A DNA stretch of 23,407 nucleotides. It comes from DAOTYX01 sp034434635 (GTDB lineage: Bacteria; Chloroflexota; Anaerolineae; B4-G1; DUEL01). Both the position numbers and the translations under genes were made by a program. The DNA is taken from assembly GCA_034434635.1 (NCBI GenBank), contig DAOTYX010000053.1, positions 1-23,407 on the forward strand, in the 5' to 3' direction. The notes under the pieces are model-generated. The model was given only the letters and a program-made list of their open reading frames with translations, searched no databases and was not told where the DNA came from. Of the stretch, positions 13,547 through 22,332 are shown one piece after another; positions within the stretch are counted from its first letter, which is position 1; every line of letters starts with the position of its first letter.

Positions 13547-15961
13547 CTATTCGGACAGGCTCTTGAGGTCGTGACGGCGGGCCAGTTCCGCCAAAGCCTC
13601 CAACGCCACCGCAGCGACCTCGGGGTCCTCATCCTCCAGCAGTCGGCGCAACACCGCCACATGTTCCGGCCCACCGACCAACCCCAGGGCCTGGACCGCG
13701 GCCCGCCGGACAGGAGGAGACCCCTCCGTTGTTGCCCGCAGGAGCATCTCCAGCGCTGCCGGCCCGCGTCCCAGCGGCTCGCCTCGTTGAGCAGCCCAGG
13801 CGATCAGCCAGCCGGTCTCGGAGACCTGGAGCGGCGGTTCGACGGAGGGTAGCGTCGCCCCCTCCGTCTCCAGCGCCGTGTCGGCCGCCGAGCGCACGAT
13901 CCACTCCACATCGTCGCGGGCGATCTCGATCAGCAGGGTGCGCGCCCAGGGTTGCGTCACCTCCGCCAGGCCGTACACTGCCGCCCGGCGGGTCAAAAGG
14001 TCTTCGTCTTTCGCCGCCTGGCGCAGGACCTCTGTCCCCTCTTCACCGCAGCGGGCCAGGGCACGGGCCGCCTGCACCCGCAATTCCTGATCCGCTTCCA
14101 TCAGAATGCGGGCCAGCAGGCGCACGGCAGCGCGACTGCCCATCGCGCCCAGCGCGGCGACAATCGCCGCCTGCAGGCGCGGCTCAGCCTCGCCCAAAGC
14201 CATCTCCAGGGTAGCCACGTCCGCCTCCCGCCCCAGCCGCCCCAGCCCCTCCGCCGCCACGACCTGCAGATCGGTCATCTTGTGCGAGAGCGCCTGTTTG
14301 AAGAAAAAGGCCACCCCGGGGTCCCCCGTCTGAGTCAGTGCCCACGCCAGGCCCCGACGAATGGGCAGGCGCAGCGCCGGGTTGAACAGTGAACGGGCCA
14401 GCAGGGCCATCACGCCGTTGCGCCATTGCGCCCCGGCTGGCGCCAGCGCCGCCCAACGCGCGGCGCGACGCAGACGGGTGTGCCACAGGTCATCCGCCTG
14501 GGCCAGCCACGCCCGCAGGACCGGCTCCATCGCGCCCCGTTCGGCGTAGAAGTCCAAAACCGGCTGCCACTGCGGCTCCTCCACGTGCTCCGCCACCGCC
14601 TCGGGCGAAAGGCTCAGCGCCTGCGAAGCGGCCAGAGCGGCCTGCCACAGCGGATGAACGAAAGCGAAACGGTCGGCGGCGCGCGAGCAGAGGAGGTTGC
14701 CCGGCGCCAGCAGAGCCTGCAACAACCTCTCGGCGAGACGCGGGGCCTGCCCCTCAGCCACGGGCAGGACAGCCTGCAGCCCTTCAAGCACCTCCTGCCG
14801 GCTGAAGGTCATGCGGCCCTCCTGCAGCGCAGCGAAGGCCAGCCGCTCCAGCGCCGCGCGGGCCGCGGGCGCTTCCCACAGCGGCTCTTTGGCCGGTGGC
14901 GGTTCGAGCAGCCAGTCGGCCACCCTTGCGAACAGCTCTCCCCGGCCCGCCGGCAGTTCCCGGCGGGCAAAGAACAGCCCGCAACGCAGGGTCAACTCCA
15001 GCGGGGTGGCGCCACGGTTCAGCGCGGCGTTGAGTGCTGCATCCAGGGGCCGGAGGTCCGCTGCGGGCTCCCCCTCCGCAGGCGGGAAGAGGCTCGCCCA
15101 GTGGACACGCAAGGCCTGCCCCTGGGATGGCTCCCACTCCTCCAGCCGCAGGTAAGTGAAGCCGGCCTCTTGAAGCGGATTGAAGCCCCTCGCGCTGGCG
15201 GTGACGATCCACAGGTTGCCAGGCAACTCGTCGGCCAGACGTCCCAGCCAGGTGCTGGCCCGCTCGCGCTGCGCCGCATCACCGATCTCATCCCACCCGT
15301 CGGCCAGCACCAACGCCGTGCCCGTGGTCAGGCTCTGGCGGAGAGCCGCAGCGTGCGCCTTCTTCCCGCCCACCGCCGCCAGCGCATGCTCGATCAGCCA
15401 CTCATGCTCGTCCCGCGGCGGGCGGGGACGTTCCCCTGGCGCCGGCTCCGGCGGAGGCTCCCAATCCATATCCGGCAGGTAGAGGTAGATGGGCAGCCGC
15501 TCCAACGGCAGCCCCAGCGTCGTCCCCGCCTCCCTACGGGCGTAGACAAGGGCCAGATAAGCCAGGAGGGCAGACCGACCAGAGCCCAGGTCCCCAATGA
15601 CCACCAGTCGGGGATGGCTGCTCAGCGCCGCGCCCAACGGCAGCGACACCCGTCCGACCGAGGGTCCGGCTTCAGGGTGGGGGTGTGCGGGGGGCGGGAT
15701 CAACCCAGGCGGGACGAAAACGCGGTCGAGAGGAGCCAGGTGGGACAGGGAACCACGCCGCACCGCCCAGGCGGCCACGTGCTCCCGATACCGTTGTTCA
15801 GCGCTGGCCGTGATCCTGGCCGACAGCCGTCGCGCTTCGGCCACGGCCCGCTCCCAGCCGCGGATGAGGCTACCGCGCAGGTGGAGGAAGAGACCCGTCG
15901 CGATCAGGGCCAGCACCGCGCCGATGGCCGCAGAGAGGGGATCGAAACGCCAGGGACCCAT
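13547..15961 (-). CDS. Membrane-anchored NACHT-like NTPase with C-terminal HEAT repeats
   Basis: An 804-residue protein. Residues 10-27 form one membrane helix (AAIGAVLALIATGLFLHL), followed by a basic segment, a Pro-rich linker and a P-loop domain. Walker A is GDLGSGRS (123-130), with arginine replacing the usual lysine. Walker B is ALVLADGWDEIGD (216-228), which resembles the NACHT form. A helical region leads to HEAT-like alpha-solenoid repeats at about 527-804, with typical units such as LQVVAAEGLGRLG and PEVAAVALEALAELA. STAND NTPases with solenoid sensors act in signalling, assembly control or defence; the role here is unknown. GGAGG lies 6 bases before the ATG at 15959-15961. Longer in-frame starts cross the promoter at 16010-16038 and are unlikely. 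Confidence 0.8.
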   Translation of the reverse strand: MGPWRFDPLSAAIGAVLALIATGLFLHLRGSLIRGWERAVAEARRLSARITASAEQRYREHVAAWAVRRGSLSHLAPLDRVFVPPGLIPPPAHPHPEAGPSVGRVSLPLGAALSSHPRLVVIGDLGSGRSALLAYLALVYARREAGTTLGLPLERLPIYLYLPDMDWEPPPEPAPGERPRPPRDEHEWLIEHALAAVGGKKAHAAALRQSLTTGTALVLADGWDEIGDAAQRERASTWLGRLADELPGNLWIVTASARGFNPLQEAGFTYLRLEEWEPSQGQALRVHWASLFPPAEGEPAADLRPLDAALNAALNRGATPLELTLRCGLFFARRELPAGRGELFARVADWLLEPPPAKEPLWEAPAARAALERLAFAALQEGRMTFSRQEVLEGLQAVLPVAEGQAPRLAERLLQALLAPGNLLCSRAADRFAFVHPLWQAALAASQALSLSPEAVAEHVEEPQWQPVLDFYAERGAMEPVLRAWLAQADDLWHTRLRRAARWAALAPAGAQWRNGVMALLARSLFNPALRLPIRRGLAWALTQTGDPGVAFFFKQALSHKMTDLQVVAAEGLGRLGREADVATLEMALGEAEPRLQAAIVAALGAMGSRAAVRLLARILMEADQELRVQAARALARCGEEGTEVLRQAAKDEDLLTRRAAVYGLAEVTQPWARTLLIEIARDDVEWIVRSAADTALETEGATLPSVEPPLQVSETGWLIAWAAQRGEPLGRGPAALEMLLRATTEGSPPVRRAAVQALGLVGGPEHVAVLRRLLEDEDPEVAAVALEALAELARRHDLKSLSE

Positions 15962-16009
15962 ACGTTTCCTCCGTTCAGACCTTACTCCCCCGCGCTGTGC
16001 GCAGAGAGA

Positions 16010-16038
16010 AGTATAGCACACAGATAGGGTTGGGACAA
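16010..16038 (-). promoter_or_regulatory. Promoter of the NACHT-HEAT gene
   Basis: On the - strand TTGTCC (16033-16038) and TATACT (16010-16015, five of six) are spaced by 17 bp. The start near 16003 leaves a leader of about 42 bases carrying the GGAGG site. It faces away from the glycosyltransferase promoter in the same 133-bp divergent gap. Confidence 0.55.
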
Positions 16039-16056
16039 GGATACCAGGAAGGCCGC

Positions 16057-16085
16057 TTGCCAACCGCCGCCGGTTGCGGTATGAT
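16057..16085 (+). promoter_or_regulatory. Promoter of the glycosyltransferase operon, probably giving a leaderless mRNA
   Basis: TTGCCA (16057-16062) and TATGAT (16080-16085) are spaced by 17 bp, each matching five of six consensus bases. A start near 16092 would fall within a few bases of the ATG at 16095, and no SD precedes that ATG. An in-frame TTG at 16074 lies upstream of the -10 and is therefore unlikely to be transcribed. Confidence 0.6.
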
Positions 16086-16094
16086 GAACCCCCG

Positions 16095-18209
16095 ATGACC
16101 AAGAGCCGTCCCTCGTGCCCGGCGGAAGGCCGCCTAAAGCCCTCATCGCCCGCCCGTGCGTTCTCCCTCAGCACCTGGGCATGTCTGTTGCTGATCCTGC
16201 TGGTCGGGGCTGCGCTGCGCCTGGCCGCACTCGACGCCGTCCCCCCCGGCCTGACCCACGATGAAGCCAACAACGTCGCCGACGGGGCGGGGATCCTGCG
16301 CGGCGTCTGTCTGCTCTTCTTTCCCGTGGCCCAGGGCAAAGAGCCGCTCTACCTCTACTCCGTGGCGGGGATGATGAGCCTGATCGGGCGGACCCCCTTC
16401 GCCATGCGCCTGACCACCGCCTTCTGGGGCATGCTGCTGCTGGCGGTGACCTTCGCCACGACGTACCGCATGTTCGGGCGCCCGGCGGCGTTGTTGACCA
16501 CCGCCGGACTGGCGCTTTCCTTCTGGGGATTCTCGACCAGCCGCATGGGGCTGCGGGCGGTGACGCTGCCCGTCTTCTTCACGCTGACGGTCTACTTCCT
16601 CTACCGCGCGACGCTTCCCCGCCCCGCCCGCCACAGTTGGAGACTGGCCATTCTCGGCGGACTGTTCCTGGGGATCACTCAGTACACCTACCTGGCGGCG
16701 CGCGTCGCGCCAGCCGTGGCGTTGCTCTACGCCCTCTACCTGCTGCTGACCCGCCGTCGCGCTGGCTGGACGGCCATCGCGCGCATCGCCCTGGCCATGG
16801 CCCTGGCCGCCGCCGTCGCCGCTCCGCTCTACCTCTACCTCCACTTCCATCCAGGACTGGCCGTCCGCATCGGCATGCTCGACCAGCCGCTCAGGGCGCT
16901 GGCCGCAGGCGACCCCGGCCCGCTGTGGGCGCGGGTCCGGCCGGCGCTGGGGATGTTCTTCCTCTCCGGCGACACCTTCGCTCCCTACAACATCGTCGGC
17001 CGCCCGCTGTTCGACCCGCTGACGGGGGTCCTGTTCGTCCTCGGGCTGCTGGTGGCGCTGTGGCGCTGGCGACGGCCCACCTGCGCACTGGCCCTCCTGT
17101 GGTTCGCCGTGGGCGTTTTCCCGGCCATCGTCACCGGCATAGAGGCGGTCAACCTGCGGGCGATCATGGCCCAACCGGTGGTCTACCTCTTCCCCGCTCT
17201 GGCCGTGACGACGCTGGCGCGTCGTGGGGGCGCGATGGAATGGCGCCTCTACGGGTGGCGGCGGTGGGTGTATGGGCTGGCGGTGCTCCTCCTGATGGCC
17301 GCCGGCGCCGAAGCGGCCCACGCCTACTTCGTCACCTGGGCAAACCACCGCGACACCCGCGCCCATTACCACGTGGACCTGGTCGCCATCGCCGATGACC
17401 TGCAGGCCCACCCAGACGCCGATCCGGCGGCGGTCTCAGGTCTCTATCCCGGCCAGTTCCACGATCCGCGCGTGGTCGCCGCAGTGCCGGAGTACCATGA
17501 CACAGCCACGCGCTGGTTCGACGCCCGCGGCGGGCTGTCGCTCCCGGCCGCCGCCGGGCGGCTGTACCTGCCCGCCGTCACCCCTCTGGACGCCACCCTC
17601 CAGGCCCCCTTCTCCGCCCACGCCACGCTGCTGTACACCCTCACCCTGCGCTCAGAGGACTTCGACCCCACGGTGACGGTCTACCGCTGGGATAGCCCCG
17701 CCGCGCTAGACGACCTGCTGGCGAGCATGGGCCGTCAGCCGCTCTACTGGAGCCCCGCCGACGCCTTCCCGCCCGATAACCCGCTCGCCAACGCCCAGCC
17801 CCTGACACGGCCGGTGGCGGTGGGCGACCGACTCACCCTGCTCGGCTACGATCTGCGCACTCCCGCCGTCGCCGCTGGCGGAAGCGTGGAGGTGGTGAGC
17901 CTGTGGCGCGTATCGGCGGCACAGCCGGATGAAGTGGTGCTCTTCACCCACCTGCTCGACCCCGGCGGCGGCTTCGTGATCGCTCAGGACGACCGGCTGG
18001 ACGTCCCTTCCTGGGGCTGGCAGGCCGGCGACGCTTTCCTCCAGGTCCACCGCTTCAACCTGCCCTCCACTCTTGCACCAGGATGGTACGTGCTGGAGAT
18101 GGGCGCCTACCTGCGGCGTGACCCGACCGCGCGCCTGCCGGTGACGGTGGCCCCCGGAACGACACACCATCGCGTCCTGCTCACCCCGCTGGAGGTTGTC
18201 GCGCCGTGA
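16095..18209 (+). CDS. GT39/ArnT-like polyprenyl-phosphate glycosyltransferase, first of four paralogues
   Basis: A 704-residue multi-spanning GT-C membrane protein; such enzymes move a sugar from a lipid-phosphate carrier to a target outside the membrane. After the first helix comes PPGLTHDEANN with the acidic pair Asp56-Glu57 expected for catalysis, then GKEPLYLY (81-88). Many hydrophobic helices and GMFFLSGDTFAPYN with GRPLFDP follow. From about residue 577 to the end a non-membrane, beta-rich domain (GYDLRTPAVAAGGSV, then LFTHLLDPGG and DRLDVPSWGW) is probably extracellular. It starts the operon; the next gene overlaps its stop by GTGA at 18206-18209. Sugar and acceptor are unknown. The alternative TTG start at 16074 lies upstream of the promoter -10. 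Confidence 0.8.
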   Translation: MTKSRPSCPAEGRLKPSSPARAFSLSTWACLLLILLVGAALRLAALDAVPPGLTHDEANNVADGAGILRGVCLLFFPVAQGKEPLYLYSVAGMMSLIGRTPFAMRLTTAFWGMLLLAVTFATTYRMFGRPAALLTTAGLALSFWGFSTSRMGLRAVTLPVFFTLTVYFLYRATLPRPARHSWRLAILGGLFLGITQYTYLAARVAPAVALLYALYLLLTRRRAGWTAIARIALAMALAAAVAAPLYLYLHFHPGLAVRIGMLDQPLRALAAGDPGPLWARVRPALGMFFLSGDTFAPYNIVGRPLFDPLTGVLFVLGLLVALWRWRRPTCALALLWFAVGVFPAIVTGIEAVNLRAIMAQPVVYLFPALAVTTLARRGGAMEWRLYGWRRWVYGLAVLLLMAAGAEAAHAYFVTWANHRDTRAHYHVDLVAIADDLQAHPDADPAAVSGLYPGQFHDPRVVAAVPEYHDTATRWFDARGGLSLPAAAGRLYLPAVTPLDATLQAPFSAHATLLYTLTLRSEDFDPTVTVYRWDSPAALDDLLASMGRQPLYWSPADAFPPDNPLANAQPLTRPVAVGDRLTLLGYDLRTPAVAAGGSVEVVSLWRVSAAQPDEVVLFTHLLDPGGGFVIAQDDRLDVPSWGWQAGDAFLQVHRFNLPSTLAPGWYVLEMGAYLRRDPTARLPVTVAPGTTHHRVLLTPLEVVAP

Positions 18210-20341
18210 ACCGGAACACCGCCCTGTTCCTGATGATACCGGCGCTCCTGCTGGCCACGGTCTTCCGCCTGGCCGGGCTGGGAAGCGTCCCTCCGGGCGT
18301 GACGCACGACGAGGCGGCCCACCTGCAGGACGCCAGCCGCATCTGGCAGGGAGCGCGGCCCATCTACCTGACCAGTGGCTACGGCCGCGAGCCGCTGTAC
18401 GACTACGTGACGGCACCCCTGGTGGGCCTGCTGGGGACACGGGTCATCGCCGGCAGGCTCTCGTCGGCACTGTGGGGGGTGGCGCTGGTCGCGGTCGCCT
18501 ACGCCGCGCTGCGCGGGCCGCTGGGCCGCAGCGGAGCGTTGGCGGCGGCGCTGCTGCTGGCAGTCTCCTTCTGGCCGCTCTCCACCTCCCGCCAGATCCT
18601 GCGCTCAGTCGCGCTGCCCGTCCTGCTCACGGCGGCGTTGATGCTGTTCTGGCGGGGAATGTACGGACACCGTCTCCTCTACGGTCCATTTGTCGGCGCG
18701 GGGGCGCTATTCGGACTGGCCTTCTACACGTACATGCCCGCCCGCATCTTCTGGGTCGTGCCGCTGCTGTTCTGGCTGAGCCTGGCGCTGAGCGACCGAC
18801 CGCGCTGGCGACGGAGTGCGCCGGGGGTGTTGGTCATGCTGGCAGTGATGGGGCTGGTCGCTGCGCCGCTGCTGGTTTACCTGGTCCGCCACCCTGGCCT
18901 GGAGGTGCGCGTGGCGGAACTGGCCGCGCCGCTGCACGCCGCCCTTGCCGGGCAGTACCGGCCTCTCCTGCAACGGATGACCGAGACGGCGTTGATGTTC
19001 AGCCACCGGGGAGATGTCCATTGGATGTACAACCTCTCCGGCCAGCCGCTGTTGCCCCCACCGTTGGCGGCCCTGTTCTACCTGGGGATCGCCGCCGCCC
19101 TGCTGCGTCTGCGACAGCCAGGGCCTCGCCTCCTGCTCCTGTGGCTGCTGGTGGGCATCTCGCCAGCGCTGGTGACCGGCCTGGAGAGCAGTTCCCTGCG
19201 CGCTATCGCCGCCCAGCCAGCGGTGTTCGGCCTGTGCGCGCTCCCCTTTGTCGGGTGGACAGGCGGAGGGACAAGCGCTCGGCGCAGGCCATTGCCCGCC
19301 ACCCTGAGCGCAACGAGCGGAGTCGAAGAGCGGCGAGACCGGCCCTCACGTCTGCTGGGAAGATCGCTCCCGGAGCCGGCCCGACTTCGCGCCGTGCGCC
19401 TGGCCCGCTACGGGCTGTGTGCCCTGCTGGGCCTGCTGGTCGCCTGGACGACGGCGCACACGGCGGTCACCTACTTCGTCAAATGGGCCGGGCAGCGGGA
19501 CGTGCGCGTGGCCTACCACGTCCATCTGGCTGCCGAGGCGAATCACCTGGCCGGCAACGGTAACGCACCGGTGACCGGCATCTCTGCCCTCTACCCGGCG
19601 CAGCCGCACGACCCGGCGGCGCTGGCGGTGTTGCTCGGAGAGGAGGACCCATCGCTGCGCTGGTTCGACGGGCGCGGGGCGTTGGTCTTCCCCCCAACCC
19701 ACCAGGCGCGGCTGCTCATCCCCACCGCCGCTCCGCTCGACCCGGCCCTGGCCGACCTGGTAGCCCTCTACGCCCGCCCCTTGCCTCCCATCCCCCTGCG
19801 CCCCAGCGACTGGATCACCCAGGTGGCGGTGCTGGAGTGGGACCCTCGTTCCGCGCTCAGCGCGGCGCTGGCGGAAGCGGTAGGACCGGTTGGCGTCTTC
19901 CCCGGCAACGCCCTCCCGTCCGACCACGCCTACCAGCCGCTGACCCTGCCGGTCATCCTGGAGGACCGGCTGGAGTTGACCGGCTACCGACTGCTCTCCC
20001 CGGCCATCCCGCCCGGCGGCGAGGTGGCCCTGGTCACCTTCTGGCAGGTGACTGCGCCCGCGGGGGAGGACCTGATGCTGTTTGCCCACCTGCTGGATGA
20101 TGAGAGCCACATCCTGGGCCAGGCCGACCGGCTGGATGCTCCGTCCTGGAACTGGCACGTGGGCGATGGTTTCGCCCAGGTCGTCCGCTTCCGCATCCCC
20201 GACGACACCCCACCCGGACAGTACCACCTGCAGGTGGGCGTCTACCGGCGGGCGGACGGGACGCGGCTGATGGCCCGGGTGGACGGTCAGCCGGTGGGGG
20301 ATCGCCTGTTGCTCTATCCGGTGGAGGTACGGGAACCGTGA
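18206..20341 (+). CDS. GT39/ArnT-like glycosyltransferase, second paralogue, with repeat-derived insert
   Basis: A 711-residue GT-C protein of the same design. PPGVTHDEAAH gives Asp35-Glu36, GREPLYDY is at 60-67, LMFSHRGDVHWMYN is in the large loop, and a beta-rich C-terminal domain runs from about 587 (DRLELTGY, then LFAHLLDD and RLDAPSWNW). Compared with its neighbours it has roughly 30 additional residues at about 350-385, very rich in Arg, Ser and Pro, between two helices. The DNA there (19299-19330) reads like the common CACCCTGAGCG...GAGTCGAAG intergenic repeat. The GTG start overlaps the previous stop (GTGA), with GGAGG 10 bases upstream. The insert keeps the frame and all motifs flank it intact. 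Confidence 0.8.
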   Translation: MNRNTALFLMIPALLLATVFRLAGLGSVPPGVTHDEAAHLQDASRIWQGARPIYLTSGYGREPLYDYVTAPLVGLLGTRVIAGRLSSALWGVALVAVAYAALRGPLGRSGALAAALLLAVSFWPLSTSRQILRSVALPVLLTAALMLFWRGMYGHRLLYGPFVGAGALFGLAFYTYMPARIFWVVPLLFWLSLALSDRPRWRRSAPGVLVMLAVMGLVAAPLLVYLVRHPGLEVRVAELAAPLHAALAGQYRPLLQRMTETALMFSHRGDVHWMYNLSGQPLLPPPLAALFYLGIAAALLRLRQPGPRLLLLWLLVGISPALVTGLESSSLRAIAAQPAVFGLCALPFVGWTGGGTSARRRPLPATLSATSGVEERRDRPSRLLGRSLPEPARLRAVRLARYGLCALLGLLVAWTTAHTAVTYFVKWAGQRDVRVAYHVHLAAEANHLAGNGNAPVTGISALYPAQPHDPAALAVLLGEEDPSLRWFDGRGALVFPPTHQARLLIPTAAPLDPALADLVALYARPLPPIPLRPSDWITQVAVLEWDPRSALSAALAEAVGPVGVFPGNALPSDHAYQPLTLPVILEDRLELTGYRLLSPAIPPGGEVALVTFWQVTAPAGEDLMLFAHLLDDESHILGQADRLDAPSWNWHVGDGFAQVVRFRIPDDTPPGQYHLQVGVYRRADGTRLMARVDGQPVGDRLLLYPVEVREP

Positions 20342-22332
20342 ACCGCGCCCGCCTGACAGCCTGGGAGTGGATGCTGGTGCTCGTGCTGCTGCTGACGGCC
20401 TGGTTCCTGCGCGTCTGGCAGCCCACAGCAGTTCCACCAGGCTGGCGGGATGACGAACTGATCGAGATGCACGTCTTCAGCGGCCAGGTGTTGGCCGGTC
20501 ACCCGACCGTCTACTTCACCGGTGCCTCCGGCCACGAGCCGCTCTATCACACCCTGCGCGCCGGGGTGATCGCGCTGGTGGGGACAAACGCGGTGGGTGG
20601 GCATCTGCTCTCGGTCGCCTGCGGCCTGCTGACCGTTGCCCTGACGTATGTGCTGGCGCGTCGGTGCTTCGGGCGGGCGGCGGCAGGATTGGCGGCGGCG
20701 CTGCTGGCTTCCTCCTTCTGGTCGCTGATGTACAGCCGCTTCGGCCTGCGCCACGTCCTGGTGCTTCCCTGTGCGCTGGCGCTCTTCTACGGGCTCTGGA
20801 AGGCCGCGTCCGCGATACGCCCATCCCGTCACGCACGATGGCTGATGGTTGCCTGTGGCCTCGCGCTGGCCGCTGCCCTCTACACCTACACCGTCGCCCG
20901 CATGCTGCCGTTCATCCTGCTCGCCTTCGGCCTCTACCTGGCCCTGCTCCGCCGCGACCACTTCCGCCGCTGGTGGCGCCCGTTGCTGGTGACGCTGCTC
21001 GTCGCTGGGGTCGCCACGCTCCCCCTCTGGGCGGCCATCGCCGCGGGGCGCAGCGAGGCGGCCCGTCAGGGCATCGGCGCCGACGCCCGCATCGCTGAAC
21101 TCGCCGTGCCGCTGCACGAACTGCGCGCCGGCAACCCCCAGCCACTCTGGGAGACCATCCGCACCACCCTGGGGATGTTCCACGCCACGGGCGACCCGGA
21201 GTGGCTCTACAACCTGCCGGGCCGGCCGGTCTTTGGGCCGCCCGGAGCGGCGCTCTTCTTCATCGGCGTGGGAATCTGCCTGTGGCGCTGGCGACGCCCC
21301 CCGCACGCCTTCCTGCTCATCTGGCTGCTGGGGGGCATGGCCCCGGCGCTGATCACCCTGCCCGCGGCCAGCCTGAGCCACACCCTGCTGGCCCAGCCGG
21401 CAGCCTACATCATCGCCGCGCTTCCTTTCGCCACCGGGGCCACGCTCCTGGCCCATCGCCCTCCCCGCCGCCTCCGTCTTGTGCTGCCCCTTCTCGCCCT
21501 CGGCGGGCTGCTGCTCTACGTCCCCACCCCGCTGCGCGACCTGCGGGACTACTTCGTCACCTGGCCGGTGCGGGGGATGGTGCGCTTCCTCTACCGCGCC
21601 GACTACCGCTCCGCCGCCCACTACCTGGACGAGCATCCCGCGCTGACCGACGTGGCGGTGGGCAGCGCGCTGATGGGGCCGTGGGACCGCGTGGCGCTGG
21701 CGGACGACCTGCACCGCACCGACGTCCGCGCGCGGCTGTTCGACCCGCGCCGGGCGTTGCTCTGGCCCGCCGGCTCCGACCCCGCGCTCCTGCTCACCAC
21801 CTTCCCGTCGCTCGACCCGGCTCTGGAGGGGCTATTGGGCGCTCCCCTCTGGGAAGGGGACGGTTTGCGGCTGGTCGCCGCGCCCGATGACCTGCCCCCC
21901 CTCTCCGGCCCCACGGCGACCTTCGCCAATGGGCTCGAACTGCTGGGGGCCTCCTGGAGCGATGCGCCACAGCCCGGCGGCAGCGCCACGCTCTGGCTCG
22001 CCTGGCGCGTGGCTGCCTCCCTCGACCTGCCCCCCACCCCGTTGGAGGCCAACCCGCCGCCGCCCGGCGTCTACAACGGGCCGCGCCTGGCGGTCTTCAC
22101 TCACCTCTTCGCCGCCGACGGCACCTTCGTCACTGGCGACGACGGCTTGTGGGTGGACCCGGTCACCCTTCAGGCTGGCGACCGCTTCCTGCAGATCCAC
22201 CCCTTCACCCTGCCCGCCGACACACCTCCCGGTCCCTATCGCCTGGAGGTGGGGCTGTACGATCCCCTGACCGGCGACCGCTGGCCCACATCGGAGGGGC
22301 AGGATCGTGTGGTTTGGGAGGGCTGGCCATGA
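20338..22332 (+). CDS. GT39/ArnT-like glycosyltransferase, third paralogue, with altered acidic motif
   Basis: A 664-residue GT-C paralogue. The first-loop motif reads PPGWRDDELIE (Asp39-Glu40) instead of PPGxxHDEA, so the acidic pair is kept but the preceding histidine is lost. GHEPLYHT follows (65-72), and LGMFHATGDPEWLYN and GRPVFGP are present. The C-terminal beta domain begins at about 530 and is more divergent, with a Pro-rich inserted loop (PPTPLEANPPPP). GTG start overlaps the previous stop as GTGA (20338-20341), with GGAGG 12 bases before it. The differences suggest a distinct donor or acceptor within the same operon. Confidence 0.8.
   Translation: MNRARLTAWEWMLVLVLLLTAWFLRVWQPTAVPPGWRDDELIEMHVFSGQVLAGHPTVYFTGASGHEPLYHTLRAGVIALVGTNAVGGHLLSVACGLLTVALTYVLARRCFGRAAAGLAAALLASSFWSLMYSRFGLRHVLVLPCALALFYGLWKAASAIRPSRHARWLMVACGLALAAALYTYTVARMLPFILLAFGLYLALLRRDHFRRWWRPLLVTLLVAGVATLPLWAAIAAGRSEAARQGIGADARIAELAVPLHELRAGNPQPLWETIRTTLGMFHATGDPEWLYNLPGRPVFGPPGAALFFIGVGICLWRWRRPPHAFLLIWLLGGMAPALITLPAASLSHTLLAQPAAYIIAALPFATGATLLAHRPPRRLRLVLPLLALGGLLLYVPTPLRDLRDYFVTWPVRGMVRFLYRADYRSAAHYLDEHPALTDVAVGSALMGPWDRVALADDLHRTDVRARLFDPRRALLWPAGSDPALLLTTFPSLDPALEGLLGAPLWEGDGLRLVAAPDDLPPLSGPTATFANGLELLGASWSDAPQPGGSATLWLAWRVAASLDLPPTPLEANPPPPGVYNGPRLAVFTHLFAADGTFVTGDDGLWVDPVTLQAGDRFLQIHPFTLPADTPPGPYRLEVGLYDPLTGDRWPTSEGQDRVVWEGWP

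Noticed and set aside
16074..16094. TTG start adding seven residues to the first glycosyltransferase
   Set aside because: It lies upstream of the -10 box and lacks an SD; the ATG at 16095 fits the predicted transcription start.
15962..16339. In-frame extension of the NACHT-HEAT protein by 126 residues
   Set aside because: It would run through both divergent promoters and into the first glycosyltransferase gene; the ATG at 15961 has GGAGG at proper spacing and precedes the membrane helix.
16143..17411. Long - strand open frame opposite the first glycosyltransferase, with similar ones opposite the second and third
   Set aside because: Gln/Gly/Arg-rich products without domain character, against intact GT-C proteins on the + strand; typical GC-rich shadow frames.
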